Positions 24,055 through 32,595 of a stretch of DNA of 64,000 bases are shown one piece after another. Position numbers and translations under genes: made by a program. The notes under the pieces are model-generated. The model worked only from the letters and a program-made list of their open reading frames with translations, ran no database searches and was not told the DNA's origin. Position 1 is the first letter of the stretch. Each line of letters begins with the position of its first letter. The stretch is from Shewanella sp. OPT22 (lineage in GTDB: Bacteria > Pseudomonadota > Gammaproteobacteria > Enterobacterales > Shewanellaceae), in NCBI RefSeq assembly GCF_004168585.1, contig NZ_PGVH01000005.1, positions 1-64,000 of the forward strand. The letters run 5' to 3'.

Positions 24055-27000
24055 ATGTTCAAAGCGAGTGAAGTTCTAGAGGGTCATTTTGATCAAGCTA
24101 ACCTCTCTGAGTTGTTTCAAGCAATTACTGATAATTATGTGGTTGACGAGGAACAATATCTGTCTGAGTTGATTAAACTGGTTCCGTCATCGGAAACTGA
24201 AATTAATCGTGTTACTCAGCGTGCACATGATTTAGTTCATAAAGTACGACAATATGAGAAAAAAGGATTGATGGTAGGCATCGATGCTTTCCTTCAACAG
24301 TACAGTCTTGAAACGCAAGAAGGCATTATTTTAATGTGTCTTGCTGAAGCACTGTTACGCATCCCAGATTCTGCCACCGCCGACGCATTGATTGAAGACA
24401 AGCTTTCAGGCGCCAAGTGGGATAAACACATCCGCCAAAGTGATTCAGTACTGGTTAACGCTTCGACTTGGGGCTTAATGCTAACAGGTAAAATCGTTAA
24501 GCTTGATCAAAGCATCGATGGCAAACCAAGCGGCCTTTTAGGCAAACTGGTCAATCGTTTAGGCGAACCTGTTATCCGCCAAGCCATGCTTGCGGCGATG
24601 AAAATCATGGGTAAGCAATTCGTGCTTGGCCGTACCATCAAGGAAGGCTTAAAAAACAGCGAAAGCAAACGTAAATTGGGTTATACCCACAGTTACGATA
24701 TGCTGGGTGAAGCGGCTTTAACCCTTAAAGATGCTAAAAAGTATTTTAATGATTACGCTGATGCGATTCGTGCTTTAGGCAGCCAAAATTACAATGAAGC
24801 CGAAGCACCTCGCCCTACCGTTTCGATCAAGCTCACCGCACTGCATCCACGTTATGAAGTAGCGAATACTGACCGTACACTTACCGAACTTTATGATCGT
24901 GTTATTGCGCTTATCAATATTGCACGCAGTGTAAATGTAGGTATTCAAATCGACGCAGAAGAAGCCGATCGTCTTGAACTCTCACTCAAGCTATTCCAAA
25001 AGCTTTATCAATCTGAAGCGGCAGTGGGTTGGGGACAGTTGGGTATTGTGGTTCAAGCCTACTCCAAACGCGCATTACCAGTATTAGTTTGGCTCAATCA
25101 ATTGGCCAAAGAGCAAGGTGATGAAATCCCTTTACGCTTGGTAAAAGGCGCGTATTGGGATAGTGAGCTAAAATGGGCGCAAGAAAACGGCGAAAGTGGC
25201 TACCCGCTATATACTCGCAAATCTGGCTCTGATGTTTCTTACCTTGCTTGTGCTCGTTATCTGCTATCAGAAAAAACCCGTGGCTATATTTATCCTCAGT
25301 TTGCCACTCATAATGCACAAACCGTAGCCAGCATTACTGACATGGCAGGCGATCGCCAGTATGAATTCCAGCGTTTACATGGCATGGGGGAAGAACTTTA
25401 TGACACAATTCTTGCGGAAGCGGGTGTAAAAACGGTTCGCATTTATGCCCCGATTGGCGCCCATAAAGACTTACTGCCTTATTTAGTTCGTCGTCTACTT
25501 GAAAACGGTGCAAACACTTCTTTCGTGCATAAATTAGTGGATCCTAAAACGCCGATTGAATCATTAGTCGTCCACCCACTATCAACGCTGAAGCGTTTTA
25601 AAACCTTAGCCAACAATAAAATTGTTCTACCAGAAGACATCTTTGGTGAAGAACGCAAAAACTCAAAGGGAATGAATATGAACATTGCTTCTGAATCAGA
25701 GCCATTCTTTAAGGCGCTAGATCAATACAAAGAGACTACATGGCTAGCAGGTCCAATCGTTGATGGCGAAACGGTTAATGGTGATAACATTGAAGTGGTT
25801 AGCCCATTTGATACTCGTGAAGTGGTCGGCCACGTAGCTTACGCTGACGATCGTGCGATTGAACAAGCTATGTATTCAGCTCACAGTGCTTTTGATGCAT
25901 GGACTCGTACTCCCGTTAAGCAGCGTGCTAATGCTTTGCAAAAGCTGGCTGACTTACTGGAAGAAAACCGTGAAGAACTGATTGCACTTTGTACTCGTGA
26001 AGCAGGTAAAAGCGTCCAAGACGGTATCGATGAAGTCCGTGAAGCGGTAGACTTCTGCCGTTATTATGCCGTCAATGCTAAAAAGATGATGGCGCAACCT
26101 GAAGTAATGCCTGGGCCAACAGGTGAACTCAATGAGTTGTTTTTACAAGGTCGCGGTGTGTTTGTGTGTATCAGCCCTTGGAACTTCCCATTAGCGATTT
26201 TCTTAGGTCAAATCACAGCCGCACTTGCTACAGGTAACACCGTGATTGCTAAACCTGCTGAGCAAACTTGTATTGTCGGATATCGTGCCGTTCAACTGGC
26301 TCATGAAGCAGGCATTCCTAAGAACGTACTGCAATTCCTACCAGGAACGGGCGCAACCGTAGGTGCAAAAATCACTGCTGATGAACGCATTGGCGGCGTA
26401 TGTTTTACTGGTTCAACAGGAACCGCTAAGCGTATTAACATCACCCTTGCTAATCGTGATGGAGCCATCATTCCGTTGGTTGCTGAAACTGGCGGTCAAA
26501 ATGCAATGGTGGTTGACTCAACCTCACAACCTGAACAAGTCGTTAACGATGTAGTGGGTTCTTCATTTACCAGTGCAGGTCAACGCTGCTCTGCGCTTCG
26601 AGTTTTGTATATTCAAGACGATATTGCCGAGCGTGTACTTGATGTGATGCAAGGTGCAATGGATGAATTAAGCATTGGTCATCCAGGTTTTATTAAAACT
26701 GACGTCGGCCCTGTTATCGATGCCGCTGCAAAATCGAACTTAAACGCACACGTTGATCACATTCAACAAGTGGGCAAGCTGATAAAGCAAGTTGAGTTGC
26801 CAACGGGTACTGAACATGGCTACTTTGTCGCACCTACTGCAGTTGAAATTGATTCAATCAAAGTACTTGAGAAAGAACACTTTGGGCCAATTTTGCATAT
26901 CATTCGTTACAAGAGCACTGACTTAGAAAAAGTGATTGCTGACATAAACAGCACTGGCTTTGGTTTAACCTTAGGGATCCATAGTCGAAATGAAGGCCAT

Positions 27001-27234
27001 GCGCTAGCCATTGCAGATAAAGTGGGTGTCGGTAATGTTTATATTAACCGTAACCAAATTGGTGCCGTTGTGGGTGTTCAGCCATTTGGCGGTCAAGGTC
27101 TGTCTGGTACGGGCCCTAAAGCCGGTGGTCCTCACTATTTAACGCGCTTTGTGACTGAAAAGACTCGTACCAACAACATTACTGCAATTGGTGGTAATGC
27201 GACGCTTCTTTCACTTGGTGATAGTGAAGATTAA
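24055..27234 (+). CDS. putA: Bifunctional proline dehydrogenase / P5C dehydrogenase
   Basis: PutA oxidises proline to pyrroline-5-carboxylate with FAD and then to glutamate with NAD+, channelling the intermediate. The 1059-aa protein has a proline dehydrogenase barrel at about 170-480 (LGYTHSYDMLGEAA, KLTALHPRYE, RLVKGAYWDSE) and an aldehyde dehydrogenase at ~550-1040 (SPWNFPLAIFLGQ, FTGSTGTAKRI, ETGGQNAM, catalytic Cys in SAGQRCSALR). The N-terminal ribbon-helix-helix repressor domain of the 1320-aa E. coli protein is absent, so it cannot repress itself and needs another regulator. The ATG at 24055 fits family starts; a GTG 33 bases upstream is an alternative. Confidence 0.96.
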   Translation: MFKASEVLEGHFDQANLSELFQAITDNYVVDEEQYLSELIKLVPSSETEINRVTQRAHDLVHKVRQYEKKGLMVGIDAFLQQYSLETQEGIILMCLAEALLRIPDSATADALIEDKLSGAKWDKHIRQSDSVLVNASTWGLMLTGKIVKLDQSIDGKPSGLLGKLVNRLGEPVIRQAMLAAMKIMGKQFVLGRTIKEGLKNSESKRKLGYTHSYDMLGEAALTLKDAKKYFNDYADAIRALGSQNYNEAEAPRPTVSIKLTALHPRYEVANTDRTLTELYDRVIALINIARSVNVGIQIDAEEADRLELSLKLFQKLYQSEAAVGWGQLGIVVQAYSKRALPVLVWLNQLAKEQGDEIPLRLVKGAYWDSELKWAQENGESGYPLYTRKSGSDVSYLACARYLLSEKTRGYIYPQFATHNAQTVASITDMAGDRQYEFQRLHGMGEELYDTILAEAGVKTVRIYAPIGAHKDLLPYLVRRLLENGANTSFVHKLVDPKTPIESLVVHPLSTLKRFKTLANNKIVLPEDIFGEERKNSKGMNMNIASESEPFFKALDQYKETTWLAGPIVDGETVNGDNIEVVSPFDTREVVGHVAYADDRAIEQAMYSAHSAFDAWTRTPVKQRANALQKLADLLEENREELIALCTREAGKSVQDGIDEVREAVDFCRYYAVNAKKMMAQPEVMPGPTGELNELFLQGRGVFVCISPWNFPLAIFLGQITAALATGNTVIAKPAEQTCIVGYRAVQLAHEAGIPKNVLQFLPGTGATVGAKITADERIGGVCFTGSTGTAKRINITLANRDGAIIPLVAETGGQNAMVVDSTSQPEQVVNDVVGSSFTSAGQRCSALRVLYIQDDIAERVLDVMQGAMDELSIGHPGFIKTDVGPVIDAAAKSNLNAHVDHIQQVGKLIKQVELPTGTEHGYFVAPTAVEIDSIKVLEKEHFGPILHIIRYKSTDLEKVIADINSTGFGLTLGIHSRNEGHALAIADKVGVGNVYINRNQIGAVVGVQPFGGQGLSGTGPKAGGPHYLTRFVTEKTRTNNITAIGGNATLLSLGDSED

Positions 27235-27284
27235 TAAAAAGCAATAATACAGATGTAGTGAGAGCTAAGTCTTTTGTGCTTTCA

Positions 27285-27731
27285 CTACAATGTACTTCTT
27301 GTTGCTTTGGCACTAACGCTAGCCCACTCACCATCTTCTTCAGTTGATACGAATGCGTTGTTCCTGCTAGCTTGGGTAATATCTTCATTTATTGTGACTT
27401 GATATGAATTTACAGGTACCCCCGTATATTTTGACCTAAAGTCACTTTTTTTATTTAATTTTGAATTTATTTTTTTGGTATTTACAACTTCTATAGATGT
27501 ATGGAAGGCTTCGATCAACGTTGCTGATTCAACAAACCATAAAACCTCCCCGTCAATATGCATTCTTGTAAAGTCTGCATTGAACTCCTCTACAAGGCCA
27601 CCATCTTTACGGACAATGATTACTTTCGCTTTAGCTACATTGCCAACACTACTTTGACTTAAATCATTTTTAGTACCTTGCCATTCAATGCTGCACTCAA
27701 GCTTTGAGCCTAAGCTAAAACCGTAGGTCAT
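27285..27731 (-). CDS. Hypothetical protein, 148 aa
   Basis: I do not recognise this protein. It is beta-rich (LECSIEWQG, KAKVIIVRKDGG, GEVLWFVESA), has no signal peptide or membrane segment, and has a basic stretch near residues 85-100. It is monocistronic, convergent with putA and divergent from the isochorismatase gene. The start codon is preceded by a hairpin that includes its only ribosome-site-like GAG. It is probably a lineage-specific accessory gene. Confidence 0.55.
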   Translation of the reverse strand: MTYGFSLGSKLECSIEWQGTKNDLSQSSVGNVAKAKVIIVRKDGGLVEEFNADFTRMHIDGEVLWFVESATLIEAFHTSIEVVNTKKINSKLNKKSDFRSKYTGVPVNSYQVTINEDITQASRNNAFVSTEEDGEWASVSAKATRSTL

Positions 27732-27737
27732 TTTATG

Positions 27738-27765
27738 CTCATAATTTATTTCATTTAATTATGAG
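27738..27765 (-). promoter_or_regulatory. Inverted repeat over the ribosome site of the 148-aa gene
   Basis: A 9-bp perfect inverted repeat (CTCATAATT and AATTATGAG, 10-base loop) begins 7 bases upstream of the ATG. On the mRNA the arm next to the start contains GAG, the likely ribosome site, so folding could restrict translation; it could equally be an operator. Confidence 0.35.
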
Positions 27766-27798
27766 TATAATAAATAGGCATAAATACAAAAGTTATAT

Positions 27799-27810
27799 AT
27801 TGTTAACAAT
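27799..27810. promoter_or_regulatory. Palindrome ATTGTTAACAAT before the isochorismatase gene
   Basis: A perfect 12-bp palindrome lies 30 bases upstream of the start codon, in the divergent region between two genes. It is a plausible operator, regulator unknown. Confidence 0.35.
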
Positions 27811-27839
27811 CAAGGTTAACTCTTCTCGAAGGAAACAGA

Positions 27840-28406
27840 ATGCAGCAAAATCAACGCAACGATTTATTAAATATTTATAACTCCGCGCTTGTTATCATTG
27901 ATGTTCAAGGAAAGCTTGCACAAATGATGTTTGAAAGTAAGCTACTTCATGAAAAGATTAAAACTCTAATCAAAGGTGCTGAGCTACTCGGGATCCCCAT
28001 TTTCTGGCTAGAACAAATCCCTGAAAAACTTGGCAATACTTCCAATGATATCGCCGAACTCTTAACTCCTAATGTCCAGCCGATAGCTAAAAAACATTTT
28101 AGTGCATGGCAGAATGATGACTTTAAACAAGCACTAGAGCACTCCGGTAAAACACACTTGTTAGTCGCGGGTATTGAGGCACACATTTGTGTCTATCAGA
28201 CTTGTAAAGACTTACAAAATAACGGTTTCCAAACGCATATTGTGCGTGACGCCATTTCATCGAGAACGGAAGAAAATAAAGTGTGCGGCATAAAGATGAT
28301 GCTCGACTGCGGTGCCAATTTATCTAACGTTGAATCAGCATTATTTGAGCTGCAACATGTCGCTGAAGGGGAGCGATTTAGACAATTAATAAAACTGGTG
28401 AAATAA
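27840..28406 (+). CDS. Isochorismatase-family cysteine hydrolase (YcaC-like)
   Basis: A 188-aa cytosolic alpha/beta hydrolase of the isochorismatase superfamily. The catalytic triad is Asp21 (ALVIIDVQGK), a Lys at 84/85 (PIAKKHFSAW) and Cys117 (VAGIEAHICVYQT), where the Gly-Ile-Glu precedes the usual cis-peptide. YcaC-like members hydrolyse amides or related compounds, but the substrate cannot be read from sequence. AAGGAAAC lies before the ATG. Single gene. Confidence 0.85.
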   Translation: MQQNQRNDLLNIYNSALVIIDVQGKLAQMMFESKLLHEKIKTLIKGAELLGIPIFWLEQIPEKLGNTSNDIAELLTPNVQPIAKKHFSAWQNDDFKQALEHSGKTHLLVAGIEAHICVYQTCKDLQNNGFQTHIVRDAISSRTEENKVCGIKMMLDCGANLSNVESALFELQHVAEGERFRQLIKLVK

Positions 28407-28470
28407 AGCCGCTGACAAGTTTATTTAGGTCAGATAAAATGCCGCCTAATTTTCGTTACCAGTATTTATC

Positions 28471-29289
28471 ATGAGTTCAGAGCAAGTTTCACTGCCAGAG
28501 TCTTATCTACAACGCTTCGCAGGCATCGGCCGTTTATACGGACAGCCAACCTTAGTTAAATTTGCTCAATCCCATGTGGTGGTTATTGGTATTGGTGGTG
28601 TTGGCACTTGGGTTGCTGAGTCATTAGCACGCTCTGGCATAGGTCAAATTACACTCATCGATCTTGATGATATTTGTGTGACCAACACTAATCGCCAGAT
28701 TCATGCACTGAAAGACACTATTGGTCAATCAAAAGTGGAAGTCATGGCTGATCGTATCAAGGCGATTAACCCAGATTGTATCGTCAATGAAATCGAAGAC
28801 TTTATTACTCTAGATAATCTTAATGAGTATCTAATCTCAGTTAAGCAAGGTGGTGATATTGATTACGTCATCGATTGTATTGACGCCGTAAAACAAAAAG
28901 CGGCATTAATTGCATGGTGTAAGCGATACAAGTTACCTATCGTAACCGTTGGCGGCGCTGGTGGCCAGATGGATCCTACACAAATCCAATTAAGTGATCT
29001 CGCTAAAACTTACCAAGATCCCCTACTCGCTAAAGTAAGAAATATTTTACGCCGTGAGTATAACTTCTCTAAAAACACCAGTCGTCGTTTTGGCGTAGAT
29101 GCTGTTTTCTCAACAGAGCAATTAGTTTACCCACAAGAAGATGGTACCGTGTGTGCGAATAAATCAGGTTCAGACGGCAATATGCGAATGGATTGCGCTT
29201 CAGGCTTTGGTGCAATCACAACGGTAACGGGCACTTTCGGTTTTGTTGCTGTAAGTAAGGCACTAAAGAAACTCGCCGCTAAAGCGTAA
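28471..29289 (+). CDS. tcdA: tRNA threonylcarbamoyladenosine dehydratase
   Basis: TcdA (CsdL/YgdL) uses ATP to cyclise t6A at position 37 of tRNAs to ct6A. The 272-aa protein is a ThiF/MoeB/HesA E1-like enzyme: the nucleotide-binding GIGGVGTWVAESLARSG lies at about 36-52, followed by LIDLDDICVTNTNRQ and the conserved VTVGGAGGQMDPTQI near 165. Length agrees with the E. coli protein (268 aa). The normal partner csdE/csdA genes are not adjacent. Confidence 0.93.
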   Translation: MSSEQVSLPESYLQRFAGIGRLYGQPTLVKFAQSHVVVIGIGGVGTWVAESLARSGIGQITLIDLDDICVTNTNRQIHALKDTIGQSKVEVMADRIKAINPDCIVNEIEDFITLDNLNEYLISVKQGGDIDYVIDCIDAVKQKAALIAWCKRYKLPIVTVGGAGGQMDPTQIQLSDLAKTYQDPLLAKVRNILRREYNFSKNTSRRFGVDAVFSTEQLVYPQEDGTVCANKSGSDGNMRMDCASGFGAITTVTGTFGFVAVSKALKKLAAKA

Positions 29290-29369
29290 AATCAATTATT
29301 TTCTTTATTTAATGGCATAGTTCATGCTTTCTATTCAACACAACATTTTAATGGCAGTTGGATAGAAAG

Positions 29370-29993
29370 ATGAACAAGTTTACTTTATCTTCACTGAACT
29401 TCTTCTCGGGACGCATATTTTCAAAACAATGGATGTCAAGATCCATGCTTTGGCTGGTTGTGTTATGCGCTAGTCTTCTGTTTTTGCCGGAGCACATTCT
29501 AGGCAAACTAGGATTGCATGAGCATATTCAACCGTACAGCCACTTTGTGGGCTTAGGGTTGGTCATCGGTTGTGCGTATTTTTGCAGTCGAGTTTTTGAC
29601 TACTTACTTGATATTGGTATCAATCACTACAGTAGTAAGCAAGCGACAACAGCGATTGAAAATAAAATCCACTACCTAGATCCTACTGAGAGAGCTGTAC
29701 TCAGAGAATTCTTTTTGCAAAGCAGTGCAACCTTGACCTTACCGAAGGATGACGTCGCCGTTAAAAGCTTAATGAATGCGCATATCCTAGAATGCATCGG
29801 TAATGAATTACACTATGCGATTCAGGGTCCAACGGCTGACTTTAAGATCACGTTAAAAGCTCGAAGCTATTTAAATCGTCAAATTTTACGCTTACCGAAT
29901 GGAAAGCCAAACGAGCTTGAATTGAAACAATTGATAAAAGCTAGACCTGCATTTATTCATAGTCTTGTGCAGCAAAGAAAACAGGCTGCTTAA
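29370..29993 (+). CDS. SieB-like superinfection exclusion membrane protein
   Basis: A 207-aa protein with two hydrophobic helices (about 24-43 and 58-77) and a cytosolic C-terminal part with the LDPTERAVLREFF motif near residue 107, as in the SieB family. SieB of lambdoid phages aborts infection by other phages; chromosomal homologues are of unknown use. The ATG at 29370 is chosen; a TTG 12 bases earlier lacks support. No phage genes lie around it. It is followed by a terminator. Confidence 0.68.
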   Translation: MNKFTLSSLNFFSGRIFSKQWMSRSMLWLVVLCASLLFLPEHILGKLGLHEHIQPYSHFVGLGLVIGCAYFCSRVFDYLLDIGINHYSSKQATTAIENKIHYLDPTERAVLREFFLQSSATLTLPKDDVAVKSLMNAHILECIGNELHYAIQGPTADFKITLKARSYLNRQILRLPNGKPNELELKQLIKARPAFIHSLVQQRKQAA

Positions 29994-30005
29994 GTAATAC
30001 TTTAT

Positions 30006-30036
30006 AAGGGAGAGCTCACCTCGCTTCTCCCTTTTT
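30006..30036 (+). terminator. Terminator of the SieB-like gene
   Basis: The stem AGGGAGA pairing with TCTCCCT around a 12-base loop is followed by a run of five T, 13 bases after the stop codon. Confidence 0.7.
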
Positions 30037-30176
30037 ACTCCCTCATATTCTCATTCACAAATTACGTCACGACTTTGAAATAGAGGTATTGATATCTCTG
30101 TTTGTTATGTGCAGTGGAGTGTGGAACCGAATTTTTGCACTGAAAACACATCTGACGCATTTCAGACGTAAAAATA

Positions 30177-30242
30177 CAGCTTGCCAATGGAAGCTAATTA
30201 AGGCGGTTGAGGGGGGAAACCTTAATTCAACTGGGCAAGCTG
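30177..30242 (-). ncRNA. Nested-stem RNA candidate
   Basis: Two perfect nested stems: CAGCTTGCC (30177-30185) with GGCAAGCTG (30234-30242), and AATTAAGG (30196-30203) with CCTTAATT (30220-30227). The apical loop holds a run of six G on the plus strand. On the minus strand the outer stem is followed by TATTTTTA, which resembles an intrinsic terminator and favours minus-strand transcription. No clear promoter or known family is recognised. Confidence 0.4.
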
Positions 30243-30328
30243 CTTCTATTCGTGACAATAGCATTTTACTAGACCGTCACGTATGTGTATCACGAGGCAA
30301 GCGAATTACTTTCTTTTGCTCAAGTTAC

Positions 30329-30466
30329 TTATTTTTCAGGTTCTTGGGCAGACTTCTGTACGAACATCCATAAGATGTAAGACACAATGCCCATTGTGGA
30401 AAAGATCACGATCATTGATAATAAACCGATCCAATTTCCGAACATTAGATCTAACCAGAATGCCAT
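30329..30466 (-). CDS. DUF3149 small membrane protein, 45 aa
   Basis: A 45-residue open frame begins MAFWLDLMFGNWIGLLSM, has one membrane helix (about 12-37) and ends in a charged QKSAQEPEK tail. The start (MAFWLDLMFGN) and size match the DUF3149 family of small single-helix proteins. GAGGA lies about 8 bases before the ATG. Function unknown. Probably an independent transcript. Confidence 0.8.
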   Translation of the reverse strand: MAFWLDLMFGNWIGLLSMIVIFSTMGIVSYILWMFVQKSAQEPEK

Positions 30467-30625
30467 AATAGAAGTCCTCTTTCATTGTAATTCAACTTGA
30501 GTTTAGGACATCACATTCTCTTAACTAATGATCAGGATCAAACTCTACTCCTAATCCTCATCATTTATGTGGGGATCGAATCAGTGCTTGATCTAAGTCA
30601 ATTTTTAAACAATTTTGGAGGAAGA

Positions 30626-30997
30626 CTAACGTATAAAATCTTCAAAACTTTCCAATACATTTTGAAAATCTTCGAAGCCGCAATAAGCGAATGATTCGGC
30701 GCTATAAAGATTAAAGCCTTGCTCCAATTCTTCTTCTAATTCATCAGCAAGATTTAAATTATTTTCAAATACCGTGACTTGCTCTGAAGTTATTTCAAGA
30801 GAAATCTCTCTCCCAACTGAACGCCATTCTTGAATATGTTTACTGCGCACACTTTCTAAAGCACTTTTTACGTCAGCAAGTTTTACTTTGTCATTACTTA
30901 ACTCTTCAGTAAACCAACGACCAAGAACTTGATGCTCCATCGAAAAAATGGCTACGACACCGTCATCAAGGGTATTACGACGAAATTCAAAATCCAT
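30626..30997 (-). CDS. yacL: YacL family protein (UPF0231)
   Basis: A 123-aa acidic cytosolic protein. The start MDFEFRRNTLDDGVV, the middle MEHQVLGRWFTEEL and the C-terminal ESFAYCGFEDFQNVLESF match the UPF0231/YacL family of gammaproteobacteria. The role is unknown. It lies just downstream of the fkpA terminator on the same strand. Confidence 0.87.
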   Translation of the reverse strand: MDFEFRRNTLDDGVVAIFSMEHQVLGRWFTEELSNDKVKLADVKSALESVRSKHIQEWRSVGREISLEITSEQVTVFENNLNLADELEEELEQGFNLYSAESFAYCGFEDFQNVLESFEDFIR

Positions 30998-31060
30998 GAG
31001 TACAACCTACAGCAGAAAAGTGTTCCCTATATTACAAAAAAGTCTCTGGTATCTAAACGA

Positions 31061-31085
31061 AAAAAGGCGCAAATAGCGCCTTTTT
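31061..31085. terminator. Terminator of fkpA
   Basis: A 10-bp perfect inverted repeat (AAAAAGGCGC and GCGCCTTTTT) with a 5-base loop. It has T runs in both directions and lies 20 bases after the fkpA stop. Confidence 0.85.
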
Positions 31086-31104
31086 ACATAAGAGCAACAA
31101 CTAA

Positions 31105-31899
31105 TTATTTAGTTGCTACTTTTGGCTTAGCTTCTTTTTTCTCAGCTTTCGGAGCTTCAGTTTGTGGCTTTTCAATTGAAACAAGTTCAACCTCAAAAAT
31201 CAGCGTAGAATCTGCTGGAATAGTACCAGTATCACGGTCACCATATGCTAGGTTCGCAGGGATAACAAAACGGTACTTTGAACCTACAGTCATCAACTGA
31301 ACGCCTTCAGTCCAACCAGGAATAACACGGTTTAATGGGAACTTAACGGTTTGCTTGCGCTTGTAAGAACTATCGAATTCAGTACCATCAATCAAAGTAC
31401 CTTTGTAGTTCACTTCAACTGTATCTGTTGCTTTTGGATGGTCACCTTTACCTTCGCGTAGAACTTCATACTGTAGACCTGAAGCCGTTGTCTTCACGCC
31501 AGGTTTTTTAGCATTTTCAGTAAGATACTTTTCACCAGCAGCTTTGTTCTTAGTCGCTTCAGCTTTAGCATGCGCCTCACGTTTTTCAACTAAACGCTTA
31601 TCAAGACCTTGAAGTAATGTTTGCATGTCTTCTTCTGATAATTTCACTTTATCGTGAAGACCGTCAGAAAAACCTTCAATGATTAACGCACGGTCAACTG
31701 GCATACCAAGATCTTCTTGTTCTTTGATGTGCCCACCCATGTATTTACCAATTGATGCACCTACACTGTATGACTCTTTTTGAGCCGGAGTAGTTAATTC
31801 AGTACCTGCTGACTCTTTGGTGGTTTTTTGCTCTTGATTACATGCAGAAAGCCCGAGTACAGCCAACGCAACTAACGACAATTTATAAACAGTTTTCAT
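31105..31899 (-). CDS. fkpA: FKBP-type peptidyl-prolyl isomerase, lipoprotein (FkpA/Mip-like)
   Basis: This envelope foldase speeds proline isomerisation in exported proteins. The 264-aa protein has a lipoprotein signal peptide (LGLSACNQE, Cys at 20), an N-terminal helical dimerisation domain (about 35-125) and an FKBP domain at about 140-240 (VEVNYKGTLIDGTEFDSSY, VIPGWTEGVQLM, RFVIPANLAYG). A Lys/Glu/Pro-rich tail ends the protein. E. coli FkpA is soluble, whereas this one carries a lipobox. slyX is divergent from it, as in E. coli. Confidence 0.93.
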   Translation of the reverse strand: MKTVYKLSLVALAVLGLSACNQEQKTTKESAGTELTTPAQKESYSVGASIGKYMGGHIKEQEDLGMPVDRALIIEGFSDGLHDKVKLSEEDMQTLLQGLDKRLVEKREAHAKAEATKNKAAGEKYLTENAKKPGVKTTASGLQYEVLREGKGDHPKATDTVEVNYKGTLIDGTEFDSSYKRKQTVKFPLNRVIPGWTEGVQLMTVGSKYRFVIPANLAYGDRDTGTIPADSTLIFEVELVSIEKPQTEAPKAEKKEAKPKVATK

Positions 31900-32177
31900 G
31901 TAAATGCTTCCTCAGCGTGTTTCATTATCACAACCAACAAATTGATTTTAAACGTAAAACCATTCGGTCCAGAATGACTTATAACCATTTTTGATAGTGA
32001 TTCAGGTTCAATATAATTAATAGGGTAAAATTATGTAAGTTACTGTTTTAACGGCCTAGACCAGTGCTGTCAAGGTTTAGAGTCACTGCTTTATAAGAAG
32101 TTCAGCAATAATTCAGTCATTTACAGTACCAACTCTTATTAAAGTGTGAGCAATTCAGAGCTGTGTTCCAAGATTTT

Positions 32178-32287
32178 GAATGATACCCACAAAAGCACGG
32201 GGTGCGTTGAACGCCAGTTTTGTATGGCGGCCGTAGGGAATGATAGTACTTCAATCTTACGCCTTGCTCTGAAAATTTTTATCATTC
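32178..32287. repeat. Repeat-like stretch between fkpA and slyX
   Basis: In the 457-base divergent region, GAATGATA occurs at 32178 and 32238 in direct orientation, 60 bases apart, and inverted (TATCATTC) at 32280. Small hairpins (GCACGGGGTGC and CGCCA...TGGCG) lie between them. This looks like a decayed or MITE-like insertion. The rest of the region must hold both promoters. Confidence 0.3.
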
Positions 32288-32356
32288 GCTGAATGGTCAC
32301 TATCCAATAAGAATTGGTATAAAATATGGGACAATAATACTCAAATAGAAACTCAC

Positions 32357-32569
32357 ATGTCAGAATTGCAAAAACAAGTTGATGATTTGGAAACTAAATT
32401 AAGTTTTCAGGAACTAACTATTGAAGAACTTAATCAAGAACTTATCCGATTGAACGATATCGTTGCTGCTCAGCAGCATAAGCTACAATTATTAATACAA
32501 AAAGTAACGGCAATTGAACCAAGTAATATTGCCAGTCAATCTGAAGAAACACCACCACCGCATTACTAA
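32357..32569 (+). CDS. slyX: SlyX family protein
   Basis: A 70-aa coiled-coil protein (heptads over residues 1-50, [20 protein letters not shown]) with the family's proline-rich end PPPHY. It is cytosolic and of unknown function. Its place beside fkpA matches E. coli. It is followed after 26 bases by the deformylase-like gene. Confidence 0.92.
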   Translation: MSELQKQVDDLETKLSFQELTIEELNQELIRLNDIVAAQQHKLQLLIQKVTAIEPSNIASQSEETPPPHY

Positions 32570-32595
32570 TGCGGAAATGGGAATAGAGGTGCAAA

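Noticed and set aside
30089-30373. 94-codon plus-strand frame across the RNA candidate
   Set aside because: No ribosome site, unlikely protein composition, and it overlaps the DUF3149 gene on the other strand; the nested stems explain the sequence better.
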